A DNA stretch of 64,000 bases from Sulfurovum sp. (lineage in GTDB: Bacteria; Campylobacterota; Campylobacteria; Campylobacterales; Sulfurovaceae): assembly GCA_020525365.1 (NCBI GenBank), contig JAIZOF010000001.1, forward strand, positions 124,001 through 188,000. Reading direction: 5' to 3'. Each line of letters starts with the position of its first letter. Position 1 is the stretch's first letter. Position numbers and translations under genes: made by a program. Under the pieces are notes generated by a model that had not been told where the DNA came from, searched no databases, and worked only from the letters and a program-made list of their open reading frames with translations. Shown piece after piece: positions 35,347 through 44,607 of this stretch.

Positions 35347-36266
35347 ATTTTGTCAATAAGTTCTTCATACTCACTATTTGGGCTAGAATCGATAGTAATG
35401 CCACCACCACTTTTGTAGAATAGCTTGTCCTTATATTTCTCAATGAAACGTATCATGACCCCAGAACGCAATTTTGTACCATCAAAAATACCAAATATGC
35501 CAGTATAAAAACCACGATTATAATTTTCAACACAATTGATAATATCGACAGTCTTTTTTTTTGGTGCTCCAGTAATAGACCCTGCTGGAGTAATCTTTTC
35601 AAGTAGGGTGCCAATTTTATGATGCCAACTATCAGAAAGTGTGGCTGTGATTTTGGAGCTAACCTGCAATAGTTCTTTTTCTCCTGCTTTAATGCGGTCA
35701 ATATATCGAAACTTTTCCACTTTGACATTGGTGCCAATGATTCCCAGGTCGTTACGCATTAGATCAACAATCATTGCGTGTTCGGCCATCTCTTTTTTAT
35801 CTAAAAGTATCTTTTCTTTTGCATTGGGCATATTGGCATCAATGGTTCCTTTCATGGGATAGGTAGCAATAGTATTATTTTCTATTTCAACAAAACGTTC
35901 AGGAGAAAAACAGATAAATTCCCCTTTAAAGTAAAGCTTGAATTTGGCCCTAGCATAAGTAAAGATCTCTTTAAGTGAAAGGTTGGTTTGAACAGGTGTT
36001 GCAAATGTGAGATTGAGTAAGTAGGTATTGCCTGAGCGCATCTCTTCGAGTATTTGTTCAAGCGCATTTTGGTAGGCTTTAAAACTTACAGGAGAAAGTG
36101 AAAAAGTAAAACTATGTTCTCTTTTTTGTACAGGGTAGTTGCGCCAATTTTCTAGTTTATAAAAGATATTGTCGTCAAGTTCGCTTAGCGGTTGAGCAAA
36201 GATATGATTTTTATTGTAAGAAACAATAAAAAGAAAGGGAGTACGCTCCCTTCCAAGCCTATTCAT
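35331..36266 (-). CDS. pabB: Aminodeoxychorismate synthase component I-like (chorismate-binding enzyme)
   Basis: About 311 residues from the ATG at 36266 (MNRLGRERTPF). An in-frame ATG at 36299 is an alternative. It is a short, PabB-type chorismate-binding domain: SPERFVEIE, ATYPMKGTID, KEMAEHAMIVDLMRNDLG, VSSKITATL, PAGSITGAPKKKT and the C-terminal SGGGITIDSSPNSEYEE. PabB forms 4-amino-4-deoxychorismate for folate synthesis. The N-terminal domain of full-length TrpE/PabB is largely missing, as in other short PabB proteins of this phylum. No PabC domain is fused. Confidence 0.88.
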   Translation of the reverse strand: MNRLGRERTPFLFIVSYNKNHIFAQPLSELDDNIFYKLENWRNYPVQKREHSFTFSLSPVSFKAYQNALEQILEEMRSGNTYLLNLTFATPVQTNLSLKEIFTYARAKFKLYFKGEFICFSPERFVEIENNTIATYPMKGTIDANMPNAKEKILLDKKEMAEHAMIVDLMRNDLGIIGTNVKVEKFRYIDRIKAGEKELLQVSSKITATLSDSWHHKIGTLLEKITPAGSITGAPKKKTVDIINCVENYNRGFYTGIFGIFDGTKLRSGVMIRFIEKYKDKLFYKSGGGITIDSSPNSEYEELIDKIYLPL

Positions 36267-36334
36267 TGTATGGAAACCCTCTTGTGTAGATAGCCACATT
36301 TAGATATCTTACTTATTTATAGTAGGCAGCAATA

Positions 36335-36358
36335 ACACCAAGTTTGAATCTTTGGTGT
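36335..36358. repeat. 7-bp inverted repeat between pyrB and pabB
   Basis: ACACCAA (36335-36341) and TTGGTGT (36352-36358) flank a 10-bp loop, in the gap after pyrB on the minus strand. No T tract follows on that strand, so it is a weak terminator candidate at best. Confidence 0.35.
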
Positions 36359-36392
36359 CATACTTTTAAATACTGAGTATCGAATATTCATA

Positions 36393-37274
36393 TTAACTAT
36401 CTAACAGTAGTAGCTTTAAGATTGCCATACGCATAAATACCCCATTTTTTACTTGGGTAAGTACTTTGCAACGAGGGTCTTTTAGCATCTCATCAGAGAT
36501 ATCAATGTTTCGCATCACGGGTCCTGGGTGTAAAAGTAAAATATTTCTGTCTCTTATGCGTTCCTTGGTAATACAGTAGTGATTCGCATATGTAGCATAG
36601 TTATCAAATATTGGCTTGGTGTGTCGCTCGAGTTGGGCACGTAAACTCATAATAATATCAACACTATCAATAACCTCTTCAAGGTATTCGTATTGAGGAA
36701 ATTCTCTTTTTTGTGGCATAAAGGGCTTGGGAGCAACAAGTAGTACATGTAACCCCATACGAGTTAGTAGCCTTATGCTTGAATTTGCCACACGTGAGTT
36801 AGCAATATCTCCAACAATGGCAATGGTCTTCCCCTCAATTTCTCCATCAAAGTGTTCATAAATAGTAAAGAGATCTAATAGAGCTTGTGTTGGGTGGGCA
36901 TAGTTTCCTGCACCAGCATTAATAACAGAGGTTAGTTCCATGCGAGCAAGCAAAACAGGAGCATCATTGTCTTTATGTCGAATGATTACCCCATCGGGTT
37001 CCATGGCACAGAGGTTGGCAAAAGTGTCTTCAAGACCCTCACCTTTTTTTGCAGAAGAGTTTAAGGAGTCAAGGTGTACAACCGATGCACCCAATCGTTT
37101 GGCTGCAATTTCAAAAGAACTTCTGGTACGAGTAGAGGGTTCAAAGAAGAGCGTGATGAGTAGTATATTTTTGAGTAGTTGTGCTGGACGTTGTCTTTTA
37201 AAGCACATGGTATCTTCAATAAGATTTCTTATTTGGATGTCTGTGAGATTATTGGTACTGATGAGGTGTTGCAT
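36393..37274 (-). CDS. pyrB: Aspartate carbamoyltransferase catalytic subunit
   Basis: A 293-residue enzyme of pyrimidine synthesis joining carbamoyl phosphate to aspartate. Motifs are FEPSTRTRSSFE for carbamoyl phosphate, NAGAGNYAHPTQALLDLFT and LLHPGPVMRNIDI near the aspartate site. No PyrI regulatory subunit is adjacent. The ATG follows a GAGGATG site. It is upstream of pabB on the minus strand, 52 bp downstream of nothing but the bioD stop. Confidence 0.96.
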   Translation of the reverse strand: MQHLISTNNLTDIQIRNLIEDTMCFKRQRPAQLLKNILLITLFFEPSTRTRSSFEIAAKRLGASVVHLDSLNSSAKKGEGLEDTFANLCAMEPDGVIIRHKDNDAPVLLARMELTSVINAGAGNYAHPTQALLDLFTIYEHFDGEIEGKTIAIVGDIANSRVANSSIRLLTRMGLHVLLVAPKPFMPQKREFPQYEYLEEVIDSVDIIMSLRAQLERHTKPIFDNYATYANHYCITKERIRDRNILLLHPGPVMRNIDISDEMLKDPRCKVLTQVKNGVFMRMAILKLLLLDS

Positions 37275-37326
37275 GGGTCATCCTCGCTGTTTATAGTATT
37301 GTGATTATATCCAATCAATAGTAAAA

Positions 37327-37968
37327 TTATATATTTAAAAAATGTTCCAGATAGGAGGATAAGCCCCTTTCTGCACTCCACCAGTTTGGAAATATTGCAT
37401 CGTAATAGGGCTGTGTTACCTCCTTGAATATTTCTTTATCTTTGTAAAGGTTGACACACCAATCAAAATTAATATCAAAGTTGTGTAGAGCCATCATAGA
37501 GAGAAGAGTATCATTGATACAACCTAAATGGCTGGGGGTAACTAGCAGAGCTTTCGCTTTGAGATCTCTGATAAGATTAATCATCATATACTCTTTGGCA
37601 ATAGGTACCATCAGCCCACCTGCACCTTCAATAAGCAAGATATCACACTTTTTCAAAAGCATATTATGTTTGTCAATGAGATACTGTGGATTGATAGTAT
37701 GTTTGGTATCTGCACAGAATGGAGATGCAGAAAGTGAAAAGGTGTAGGCAGTGATATCGGCTATTGTTAGTTTTGCAAAGGCAGGATTGGTATGCTGACA
37801 GGCAATAAGTAGACTTGCTGCATCAAGTGCCTTTTTGGTAACACCTGTTTCAATGGGCTTGTATACGCCTGGCTTGAGCCCTTGTTGTGCAATAGCATCA
37901 ATGAGCTTGAGGGCAATGTGTGTTTTTCCTACATTGGTGCCAGTTGCAGTAATAAAAAGTGATTGCAT
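37327..37968 (-). CDS. bioD: Dethiobiotin synthetase
   Basis: A 213-residue ATP-dependent enzyme forming the ureido ring of dethiobiotin. Walker A is GTNVGKTHIAL at the N terminus, with KPIETGV and LIEGAGGLMVPI following. The ATG is preceded by AGAGGAAAA. Other bio genes are not in the window. It diverges from clpS. Confidence 0.94.
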   Translation of the reverse strand: MQSLFITATGTNVGKTHIALKLIDAIAQQGLKPGVYKPIETGVTKKALDAASLLIACQHTNPAFAKLTIADITAYTFSLSASPFCADTKHTINPQYLIDKHNMLLKKCDILLIEGAGGLMVPIAKEYMMINLIRDLKAKALLVTPSHLGCINDTLLSMMALHNFDINFDWCVNLYKDKEIFKEVTQPYYDAIFPNWWSAERGLSSYLEHFLNI

Positions 37969-38046
37969 TTTTCCTCTGTTTGCCTAAATTCATAAAATTT
38001 CTGTATACTATCTGTAATAATAGATTAAAGGAATAGTAGCATACCT

Positions 38047-38343
38047 ATGCCAAAAATTGAAGAAGAACTTGACTACGCTTTAGAGTTACAGGAACCACAA
38101 ATGTTCAGGGTGCTGTTGCATAATGATGATTATACAAGTATGGATTTTGTAATAGAGATTTTGATAGACATCTTTCACAAAGATCATTTACAAGCAGAGC
38201 AGACTATGATTCAGATACATGAAAAAGGTAAAGCAGTTTGTGGTATTTATACGTATGAGATTGCACAGATGAAAGTAGAACAAGTACGACAGCTTGCCAA
38301 AAAAAATGAATTTCCTCTACTTGCAACTATGGAGGAGGTATAG
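38047..38343 (+). CDS. clpS: ClpS adaptor protein
   Basis: A 98-residue adaptor that binds proteins with N-degron residues (Leu, Phe, Tyr, Trp) and hands them to ClpAP. The binding-pocket motif LHNDDYTSMDFVIEIL and EKGKAVCGIYTYEIAQMK are typical. The gene is 4 bp before clpA. A TATACT at 38004-38009 is a possible -10. Confidence 0.96.
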   Translation: MPKIEEELDYALELQEPQMFRVLLHNDDYTSMDFVIEILIDIFHKDHLQAEQTMIQIHEKGKAVCGIYTYEIAQMKVEQVRQLAKKNEFPLLATMEEV

Positions 38344-38347
38344 TTAA

Positions 38348-40540
38348 ATGATTAGTATAGCATTGAATGATGTATTTAAAGAGGCCGTAAACTATGCCAA
38401 GGAGAATCGTCATGAGTATCTAACCGTAGAGCATGTCTTTTTGTCAATTGTTCGTTCAGAGAAAGGACGTGAAGTGCTTAATCTTCTTGGTGCCAATCTT
38501 GAGAAGCTAGAAAAAGGGATTTCTGCCCATATTTATAAAACCATCCCAGTACTTAAAGAAGCAGTAGAGCCATTTGAGACTGTAGCACTTTCACGTGCCA
38601 TTAATGATATGATGACCCATATTCATTCATCAGGTCGCACAGAGGCAAAGGTAGGTGATATGCTAGCATCTATTTTTATGCAGGAGCATTCTTACGCAGT
38701 TTATTTAATGAAAAAAGAGGGCATTGCACGTGTAGATATATTGGAGGTAATTTCTCATGTACAAAATGAAGGAGACCTTAAACCTAAAAAGAAGGATAAG
38801 AAAGAAGAGACACTGCTTGAACAATTTACAATAGAGCTTGTATCATTTGCCAAGAATGGAAAGATAGATCCTGTAATTGGACGCATGGATGAGATAGATC
38901 GTGTTATGCAAACACTTTGTCGTCGTAAGAAAAATAATCCATTGCTAGTAGGAGAACCTGGTGTTGGAAAAACAGCAATTGCTGAAGGATTGGCACTGAA
39001 GATCTCAAAAGAGGAAGTACCAAATATTTTGAAACATGCAAAGATTTTTGCACTTGATATGGGTGCACTGATTGCAGGTACCAAGTACCGTGGTGATTTT
39101 GAGAAACGACTTAAGGGCATTTTAAAAGAGATGAAGCAGATTCCTGATGCAATTATGTTTATTGATGAGATTCATACTATGGTAGGTGCGGGAGCAACAA
39201 GTGGCGGAAGTATGGATGCAAGCAACCTACTCAAGCCTGCATTGGCTCGTGGTGATCTCAAATGTATTGGCGCAACGACCTATCAAGAGTTTAGGAATTT
39301 TTTTGATAAAGATAAGGCACTTAGCCGTCGGTTTGCAAAGATAGATGTAGAGGAGCCAAGTTTAAAAGATGCCTTTATCATCCTCAAAGGGGTGCAGCAC
39401 AAATATGAGGATTTTCATACGATTAATTTTACTGATGAAGCACTACAGAGTGCCATCGACCTTTCAGTAAAGTATTTGCACGACCGTTTCCTTCCAGATA
39501 AAGCAATGGATATTATCGATGAGGTAGGAGCACACTTCATGCTTCGCGGTAAGGAGAATGTAATCATAGAGCCCAAAGATATTGAAGAGAGTGTTGCTAA
39601 GATGATGAAGTTGCCTTCAACTGTGGTAGGAGCAGATGATACAAGAAAGCTAAAGAGCCTTGAGAAGAATCTCAAAAAGCATATTATTGGACAGGATGAG
39701 TCCATTGCTGTATTGACAAGGGCTATCAAACGCTCCTATGCAGGACTTAATGTTGAAAATAGACCCATCGGCTCATTCCTCTTCGTTGGACCAACCGGTG
39801 TAGGAAAAACGGCACTGGCGACACAGCTTGCCAAAACAATGCATGTACATTTTGATCGTCTTGATATGAGTGAATATATGGAAGCACATACGGTCAGCCG
39901 TCTGGTGGGCGCACCTCCAGGCTATGTTGGGTATGAGCAGGGTGGACTTTTAACAGAGATGATTAAGAGGCATCCTCATACCGTATTACTACTTGATGAA
40001 ATAGAGAAGGCACACCCAGATATCATGAATATTTTGCTACAAATTATGGATGGAGCAAAGCTGACAGACAACAACGGTGTGATGACTGACTTCAAAAATG
40101 TTATTCTTATTATGACCTCTAACCTCGGTACTAAAGAGGCAAACGTTATGGGCTTCAATAAGGACAACTCGATGAAGACCAATAAAGCCATTAATGCTTT
40201 TTTTGCACCAGAGTTCCGTAACAGGTTAAGTGCTATCGTTGAATTTAATCCACTTAAGCTTGATGTACTTATGAAAATTGTTGATAGGGAGATAACCAAG
40301 CTCAATGTGTTACTTAAGCCTAAAGGAGTTAAGATCAAGCCTAATAAGAAGGCTAAGATTTATTTGGCACAAGAGGGATATGATGAGCGATATGGTGCAC
40401 GGCACATTTCACGTGTGATTGATGAAAAGATTAAAGAGGTATTGACAGATAAAATACTCTTTGGAAAGTTGAAAAGGGGTGGCATGGTGAAGGTAGGCAT
40501 GGAAAACCAAATGCTTATATTTGATTTTTCATACCAATAG
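38348..40540 (+). CDS. clpA: ATP-dependent Clp protease ATP-binding subunit ClpA
   Basis: A 730-residue double AAA+ unfoldase for ClpP. The N-terminal repeat domain (residues 1-140) includes YLTVEHVFLSIVRSEKG. Walker A motifs are GEPGVGKTA (near 201) and GPTGVGKTAL (near 482), with Walker B IMFIDEIHT and VLLLDEIEKAH. An MGF tripeptide in NVMGFNKDN is the likely ClpP-docking loop. It is ClpA rather than ClpB or ClpC, since the middle coiled-coil domain is absent. ClpP is not in the window. Confidence 0.97.
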   Translation: MISIALNDVFKEAVNYAKENRHEYLTVEHVFLSIVRSEKGREVLNLLGANLEKLEKGISAHIYKTIPVLKEAVEPFETVALSRAINDMMTHIHSSGRTEAKVGDMLASIFMQEHSYAVYLMKKEGIARVDILEVISHVQNEGDLKPKKKDKKEETLLEQFTIELVSFAKNGKIDPVIGRMDEIDRVMQTLCRRKKNNPLLVGEPGVGKTAIAEGLALKISKEEVPNILKHAKIFALDMGALIAGTKYRGDFEKRLKGILKEMKQIPDAIMFIDEIHTMVGAGATSGGSMDASNLLKPALARGDLKCIGATTYQEFRNFFDKDKALSRRFAKIDVEEPSLKDAFIILKGVQHKYEDFHTINFTDEALQSAIDLSVKYLHDRFLPDKAMDIIDEVGAHFMLRGKENVIIEPKDIEESVAKMMKLPSTVVGADDTRKLKSLEKNLKKHIIGQDESIAVLTRAIKRSYAGLNVENRPIGSFLFVGPTGVGKTALATQLAKTMHVHFDRLDMSEYMEAHTVSRLVGAPPGYVGYEQGGLLTEMIKRHPHTVLLLDEIEKAHPDIMNILLQIMDGAKLTDNNGVMTDFKNVILIMTSNLGTKEANVMGFNKDNSMKTNKAINAFFAPEFRNRLSAIVEFNPLKLDVLMKIVDREITKLNVLLKPKGVKIKPNKKAKIYLAQEGYDERYGARHISRVIDEKIKEVLTDKILFGKLKRGGMVKVGMENQMLIFDFSYQ

Positions 40541-40549
40541 GGGGTCTTA

Positions 40550-41299
40550 ATGGGTTCTATGTTTAAAGAAGAGATATATTGTATTCCTCCTTTAAGTAAT
40601 TACTCCTATAGTTTTCCTAGCCCACGTTTTGCCTCAGATGAGGGATTGCTTGCCTATGGTGGTGATCTCTCATCTGTTCGTATTCTGACAGCATATAGAA
40701 ATGGTATTTTCCCTTGGTACAATAAGGGTGACCCAATTTTATGGTGGTCTCCTAGTCCAAGATTGTTACTCTACCCTGGTAAATTCATTGTGCAAAAATC
40801 TTTTCGACGCATATTGCGAAATGCTGGTTTTAGTGTAACTTTTGATAGACATTTTTCTAAGGTGATACACCACTGTGCAACAATCATGCGAAAAGGACAG
40901 AATGGTTCATGGATTCTTCCTGAGATACAGGAAGCATACATCAGGCTACACGAAGAAGGATATGCCCATAGTATTGAGGTACATAAAGAGGGAAAACTGG
41001 TTGGGGGACTGTATGGAATTTCTATGGGAAAGGCCTTTTTTGGGGAGTCAATGTTTTCACTGGTGAAAGATGCCTCCAAGGTTGCCTTTAAGGCGCTCAG
41101 TGATGTTTTAGTTGAGAAAAGTTATGATTTTATTGATTGCCAGATGGAAACAGACCATATGATTCGACTAGGAGCAGTTACAGTCAGTAGAGATTATTTT
41201 CTTGATTTGCTTGACCAAACACTGCAAAAACCAAGTGAACTAGGAAATTGGCAACATTTTCATTGGGAATATAAGGAAAAAGAAAACGATGGTAAATAA
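40550..41299 (+). CDS. aat: Leucyl/phenylalanyl-tRNA--protein transferase
   Basis: A 249-residue GNAT-fold enzyme that adds Leu or Phe to N-terminal Lys or Arg, creating the N-degrons recognised by ClpS. Family motifs are FPSPRFASDEGLLAYGGDL, NGIFPWYNKGDPILWWSPSPR, GESMFSLVKDASKVA and FIDCQMETDHMIRLGA. An in-frame ATG at 40559 is an alternative start; the GGGGG site fits 40550. It follows clpA by 9 bp and overlaps tal by 11 bp, placing the whole Leu/Phe N-degron pathway in one operon. Confidence 0.95.
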   Translation: MGSMFKEEIYCIPPLSNYSYSFPSPRFASDEGLLAYGGDLSSVRILTAYRNGIFPWYNKGDPILWWSPSPRLLLYPGKFIVQKSFRRILRNAGFSVTFDRHFSKVIHHCATIMRKGQNGSWILPEIQEAYIRLHEEGYAHSIEVHKEGKLVGGLYGISMGKAFFGESMFSLVKDASKVAFKALSDVLVEKSYDFIDCQMETDHMIRLGAVTVSRDYFLDLLDQTLQKPSELGNWQHFHWEYKEKENDGK

Positions 41300-42272
41300 A
41301 GAGATAGACTTTTCGTTATGGCTGGATTTTGTTGAGCGAGATTATTTGAAGAATCAGTTTAACAAACTGATTGAAAAAGGGATTATTAACGGTGCAACGA
41401 GCAATCCAGCAATTTTTGCTTCAGCTATTACAACTTCACCAGCATACAAAGCACAACTTGCTTCTCTTGAGGGCAGAAGTTCCAAAGAAAAGTATGAAGC
41501 ATTAGCGATTGAAGATATCCGTATGGCGGCACAAGCACTTAGACCACTGTATGATATGGATAATGATGGATATATCTCTATTGAAGTTGATCCTTTTCTG
41601 TCCAATAATACACAAGGAACGATAGAGGAGGGTAAACGACTTTTTAAAGCAATTGGTGAACCTAATGTTATGATTAAAGTACCCGCGACCAATGCTGGCT
41701 ATGAGGCAATGACAATACTGCTCTCTGAGGGAATTTCTGTTAATGCTACGCTTGTTTTTTCCCCTCTTCAAGCACAACGATGTGTTAAAGCAATGGAAAA
41801 AGGAATGGAGCAGACTGATAAAAAGATTGATGGTGTTATCTCTGTTTTTGTTAGTCGTTTTGATAGGATGCTTGATAGTGATCTTATGCAAAATGGTATT
41901 GATGTGGGATTGACAGGTATTTACAATGCAGCAAAGATATATAACCTAATTGAAAAAAATAGTAATATGCATATCCGTACACTTTTTGCTAGTACAGGAG
42001 TCAAAGGGGATGATTTGCCCCCATACTATTATATGAGGGAACTGCTTGCATCACATGCTGTTAATACAGCACCACTGGCAACCATTGAATCTTGGATTGC
42101 GGTCAAAAAAGTATTACCAAAACTGCCTTTAGAAGACACAGTCATTAATGGCTATTTTACTAAGCTTTCTGACAATGGTTTTGATATGGAGATGGTTTAT
42201 GCTACACTTCTAAAAGAGGGGTTGGAGGCGTTTGAAAAAGCCTTTCAAGAGATGCTTGATATACTACAATAA
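41289..42272 (+). CDS. tal: Transaldolase
   Basis: A 327-residue TIM-barrel enzyme of the non-oxidative pentose phosphate pathway. The Schiff-base lysine is in VMIKVPATNAGYEAM, preceded by INGATSNPAIFASAI and EVDPFLSNNTQGTI, and followed by NATLVFSPLQAQ and VFVSRFDRMLD. Its coding sequence starts inside the end of aat, so it is translated from the same message. A functional tie to the N-degron genes is not evident. Confidence 0.94.
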   Translation: MVNKEIDFSLWLDFVERDYLKNQFNKLIEKGIINGATSNPAIFASAITTSPAYKAQLASLEGRSSKEKYEALAIEDIRMAAQALRPLYDMDNDGYISIEVDPFLSNNTQGTIEEGKRLFKAIGEPNVMIKVPATNAGYEAMTILLSEGISVNATLVFSPLQAQRCVKAMEKGMEQTDKKIDGVISVFVSRFDRMLDSDLMQNGIDVGLTGIYNAAKIYNLIEKNSNMHIRTLFASTGVKGDDLPPYYYMRELLASHAVNTAPLATIESWIAVKKVLPKLPLEDTVINGYFTKLSDNGFDMEMVYATLLKEGLEAFEKAFQEMLDILQ

Positions 42273-42281
42273 AGAAAGAAT

Positions 42282-43424
42282 ATGGAAGAGAAACTCAAAC
42301 TATACCTGCAAGCAATGATTAGCAATGAAGGAAGTGACCTTCATCTCAAGTCTGGATCAAATGTACGGGTTAGAGTACATGGTATACTAAAATTATTGGG
42401 AAAGGATATATTGAGTACCGAGCAGATGGATAAACTTGCTCAAGAGATTATGACACCTGACCAATATAAAAAACTTAAGCAAGACCGTAATCTTGACTTC
42501 TCCTACTCTACAAAAAATGAGTATCGATTTAGGGTAAACTTTTTTTATCAAATAGATGGATTGAGTGCAGTATTCCGCACTATTCCTGCTAACATTTTAA
42601 GCATTGAACAGCTTAAACTTCCCAAAGCTGTGAATGATCTTGTTAATATTCAACGTGGTCTTGTGCTGGTAACTGGTATAACTGGTTCAGGCAAATCAAC
42701 GACTCTTGCAGCAATTCTTGACAAGATTAACCGTGAAGAGAAAAAACATATCATTACAGTAGAAGACCCAGTTGAGTTTATACATAAGGATAAAGGATGC
42801 CTAATCAATCAAAGAAGTATTGGGCAGGATACACACTCTTTTGCCGATGCTCTAAGAGCAGCACTACGCGAAGACCCAGATATCATTCTTGTTGGGGAGA
42901 TGAGAGATCTAGAAACAATTGATATTGCTATGCATGCTGCTAATACTGGGCATCTTGTACTTTCTACTCTTCATACATTAGATGCAAAAGAGACTATTGA
43001 TAGAATTGTAGGCATGTTTCCTAATGATGAGCAGAATCGTATTAGAATATCTTTGGCTTCTGTTCTTGGGGGGATTCTCTCTCAGCGCCTAATTCCAACT
43101 ATTCATGGTGGAAGGGTTGCAGCTATAGAAATCTTAAAAAAAACTGCACGTATAGAACAGCTAATTGCAGAAAATCGCGATACAGAAATTCCAGATGCAC
43201 TTTCTGATGGAAAAGAGATTTATGGTACCCAAACCTTTGATCAGGCACTATTAGATTTACTTAAAAAAGGTGAAATTGATGATAAAACAGCACTTAAGTA
43301 TACAACTAATCCAGCAGATATGAAGTTAAAAATGCAAGGGATTGGCAAAGATGCTATTTTTGATGAAAATGCTGATAACAAAGATCTTGATTTCTTCGAT
43401 TTTAAAGACGATAATGAAGAATAG
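42282..43424 (+). CDS. pilT: PilT-type twitching motility ATPase
   Basis: A 380-residue secretion-type ATPase. The N-terminal PAS-like domain opens LQAMISNEGSDLHLKSG, then Walker A GITGSGKSTTLA, the Asp box VEDPVEFIH, Walker B ILVGEMRDLETI and the His box GHLVLSTLHT. PilT retracts type IV pili. The AIRNLIRE tip typical of PilT is not seen; instead the end is a strongly acidic tail (DADNKDLDFFDFKDD-like). No pilin or pilB gene is in the window, so PilT could serve a distant pilus system or be a PilU-like paralogue. Confidence 0.85.
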   Translation: MEEKLKLYLQAMISNEGSDLHLKSGSNVRVRVHGILKLLGKDILSTEQMDKLAQEIMTPDQYKKLKQDRNLDFSYSTKNEYRFRVNFFYQIDGLSAVFRTIPANILSIEQLKLPKAVNDLVNIQRGLVLVTGITGSGKSTTLAAILDKINREEKKHIITVEDPVEFIHKDKGCLINQRSIGQDTHSFADALRAALREDPDIILVGEMRDLETIDIAMHAANTGHLVLSTLHTLDAKETIDRIVGMFPNDEQNRIRISLASVLGGILSQRLIPTIHGGRVAAIEILKKTARIEQLIAENRDTEIPDALSDGKEIYGTQTFDQALLDLLKKGEIDDKTALKYTTNPADMKLKMQGIGKDAIFDENADNKDLDFFDFKDDNEE

Positions 43425-43437
43425 TTTAAAATTATTT

Positions 43438-43446
43438 TGGTATAAT
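43438..43446 (+). promoter_or_regulatory. rplY extended -10 promoter
   Basis: TGg-TATAAT at 43438-43446, just after the pilT stop. A start near 43453 gives a short leader with the AAAGGAC ribosome site of rplY. Confidence 0.65.
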
Positions 43447-43480
43447 CCCCTCCTAAAATTTAAATTTAAAGGACATACTA

Positions 43481-44017
43481 ATGTTAGAAGGTATCGTTAG
43501 AGAGAGTATCGGAAAAACTACTGCAAAGAAGTTTAGAAGAGATGGTTATCTAACTGCAAATCTTTATGCCAAAGGTGTAGAGAACATTCAGGCTGCGTTT
43601 AAACGTGGTGAGTTTGTAAGGGCAGTAAGAAAAAAAGATAGCCTCACATTTCCTGTTAAAGTGGGTGATAAAGAACTCAATGTTGTTATTCAAGAGTATC
43701 AGTTACATCCTGTGCATGGTGAAGTTGTTCATGTAGATCTTAGAATTGCTGTTCCTGATCAAGTAACTGATTATCTTGTACCAGTTGTTACACATGGAAT
43801 ACCAGTAGGATTGAAGAACAAAGGAGTTCTTGTTATGTCTAAAAAGCGTGTTAAAGTAAGAGGAGCTATTGAAAGTATGCCTGCCAAATTTGACTTGGAT
43901 GTTTCACATCTTGATAGAGATGAGTCTATTTTGGTAAGAGATATAGAAGTACCTGAAGGATGTCGCATGATGGACAGACCTGATGTTGCTGTTTGTGGTG
44001 TAATTAAAGCGAAATAA
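43481..44017 (+). CDS. rplY: 50S ribosomal protein L25/general stress protein Ctc
   Basis: A 178-residue two-domain bL25 (CTC type). The N-terminal 5S rRNA-binding domain contains ESIGKTTAKKFRRDGYLTAN and the C-terminal TL5 domain includes VHGEVVHVDLRI and DLDVSHLDRDESILVRDI. It binds 5S rRNA in the large subunit. It stands directly before pth, a gene pair conserved in many bacteria. Confidence 0.95.
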   Translation: MLEGIVRESIGKTTAKKFRRDGYLTANLYAKGVENIQAAFKRGEFVRAVRKKDSLTFPVKVGDKELNVVIQEYQLHPVHGEVVHVDLRIAVPDQVTDYLVPVVTHGIPVGLKNKGVLVMSKKRVKVRGAIESMPAKFDLDVSHLDRDESILVRDIEVPEGCRMMDRPDVAVCGVIKAK

Positions 44018-44034
44018 TCTATGAAAGCACTGTT

Positions 44035-44607
44035 GTGATACTCTTCGTAGGTCTGGGAAATCCAGAATCAAGATACGAAGATACACGACATAACATTGGT
44101 TTTAAGGTAGTCGATGCACTTGTTGAAAAACTTGGAGCACGAGATATATCTAAAAATACATTTTACGGTAACCTCTACCGTACAACCTCCACCCTTTTTT
44201 TAAAACCTATCACCTATATGAACTTATCAGGCAAAAGTGTGCTTCCTGTTAAGCAATTTTTTAAACTTGATTTAGAAAATATTATTGTAGTGCATGACGA
44301 TATTGACCTTCCTTTTGGTGCAGTACGTTTTAAAAGAGGAGGTGGGAATGGTGGACATAATGGGCTAAAATCCATTGATGCAACAATAGGAAAAGAGTAC
44401 TTTCGGGTTCGTATTGGTGTGGGTAGACCAGAATACAAATCACAGATAGCTGAGTATGTATTGCATGACTTTAATCAAAAGGAGGCACAATATCTTTCTT
44501 TATTGATTGGACATGTTGCAAAAGCATGTCAGATGATTTCGCAACATAAATTTAATGAGGTAAAGTTATGCTATACACTTAAATCTATAGAGGCACTCAG
44601 TTTATGA
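44035..44607 (+). CDS. pth: Peptidyl-tRNA hydrolase
   Basis: A 190-residue enzyme releasing peptides from tRNA after drop-off. Motifs are FVGLGNPESRYEDTRHNIGF with the catalytic histidine, NLSGKSV, VVHDDIDLPFG with the aspartate, and GGNGGHNGLKSI. The start is GTG at 44035; no ATG is available in frame. A five-codon ORF (44021-44038, ATG AAA GCA CTG TTG TGA) ends exactly across this GTG, which may couple initiation. The stop overlaps the next gene. Confidence 0.95.
   Translation: MILFVGLGNPESRYEDTRHNIGFKVVDALVEKLGARDISKNTFYGNLYRTTSTLFLKPITYMNLSGKSVLPVKQFFKLDLENIIVVHDDIDLPFGAVRFKRGGGNGGHNGLKSIDATIGKEYFRVRIGVGRPEYKSQIAEYVLHDFNQKEAQYLSLLIGHVAKACQMISQHKFNEVKLCYTLKSIEALSL

Noticed and set aside
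36335-36358. Intrinsic terminator of pyrB
   Set aside because: The stem is 7 bp with a 10-bp loop and no T run follows on the minus strand, so it is listed only as a repeat.
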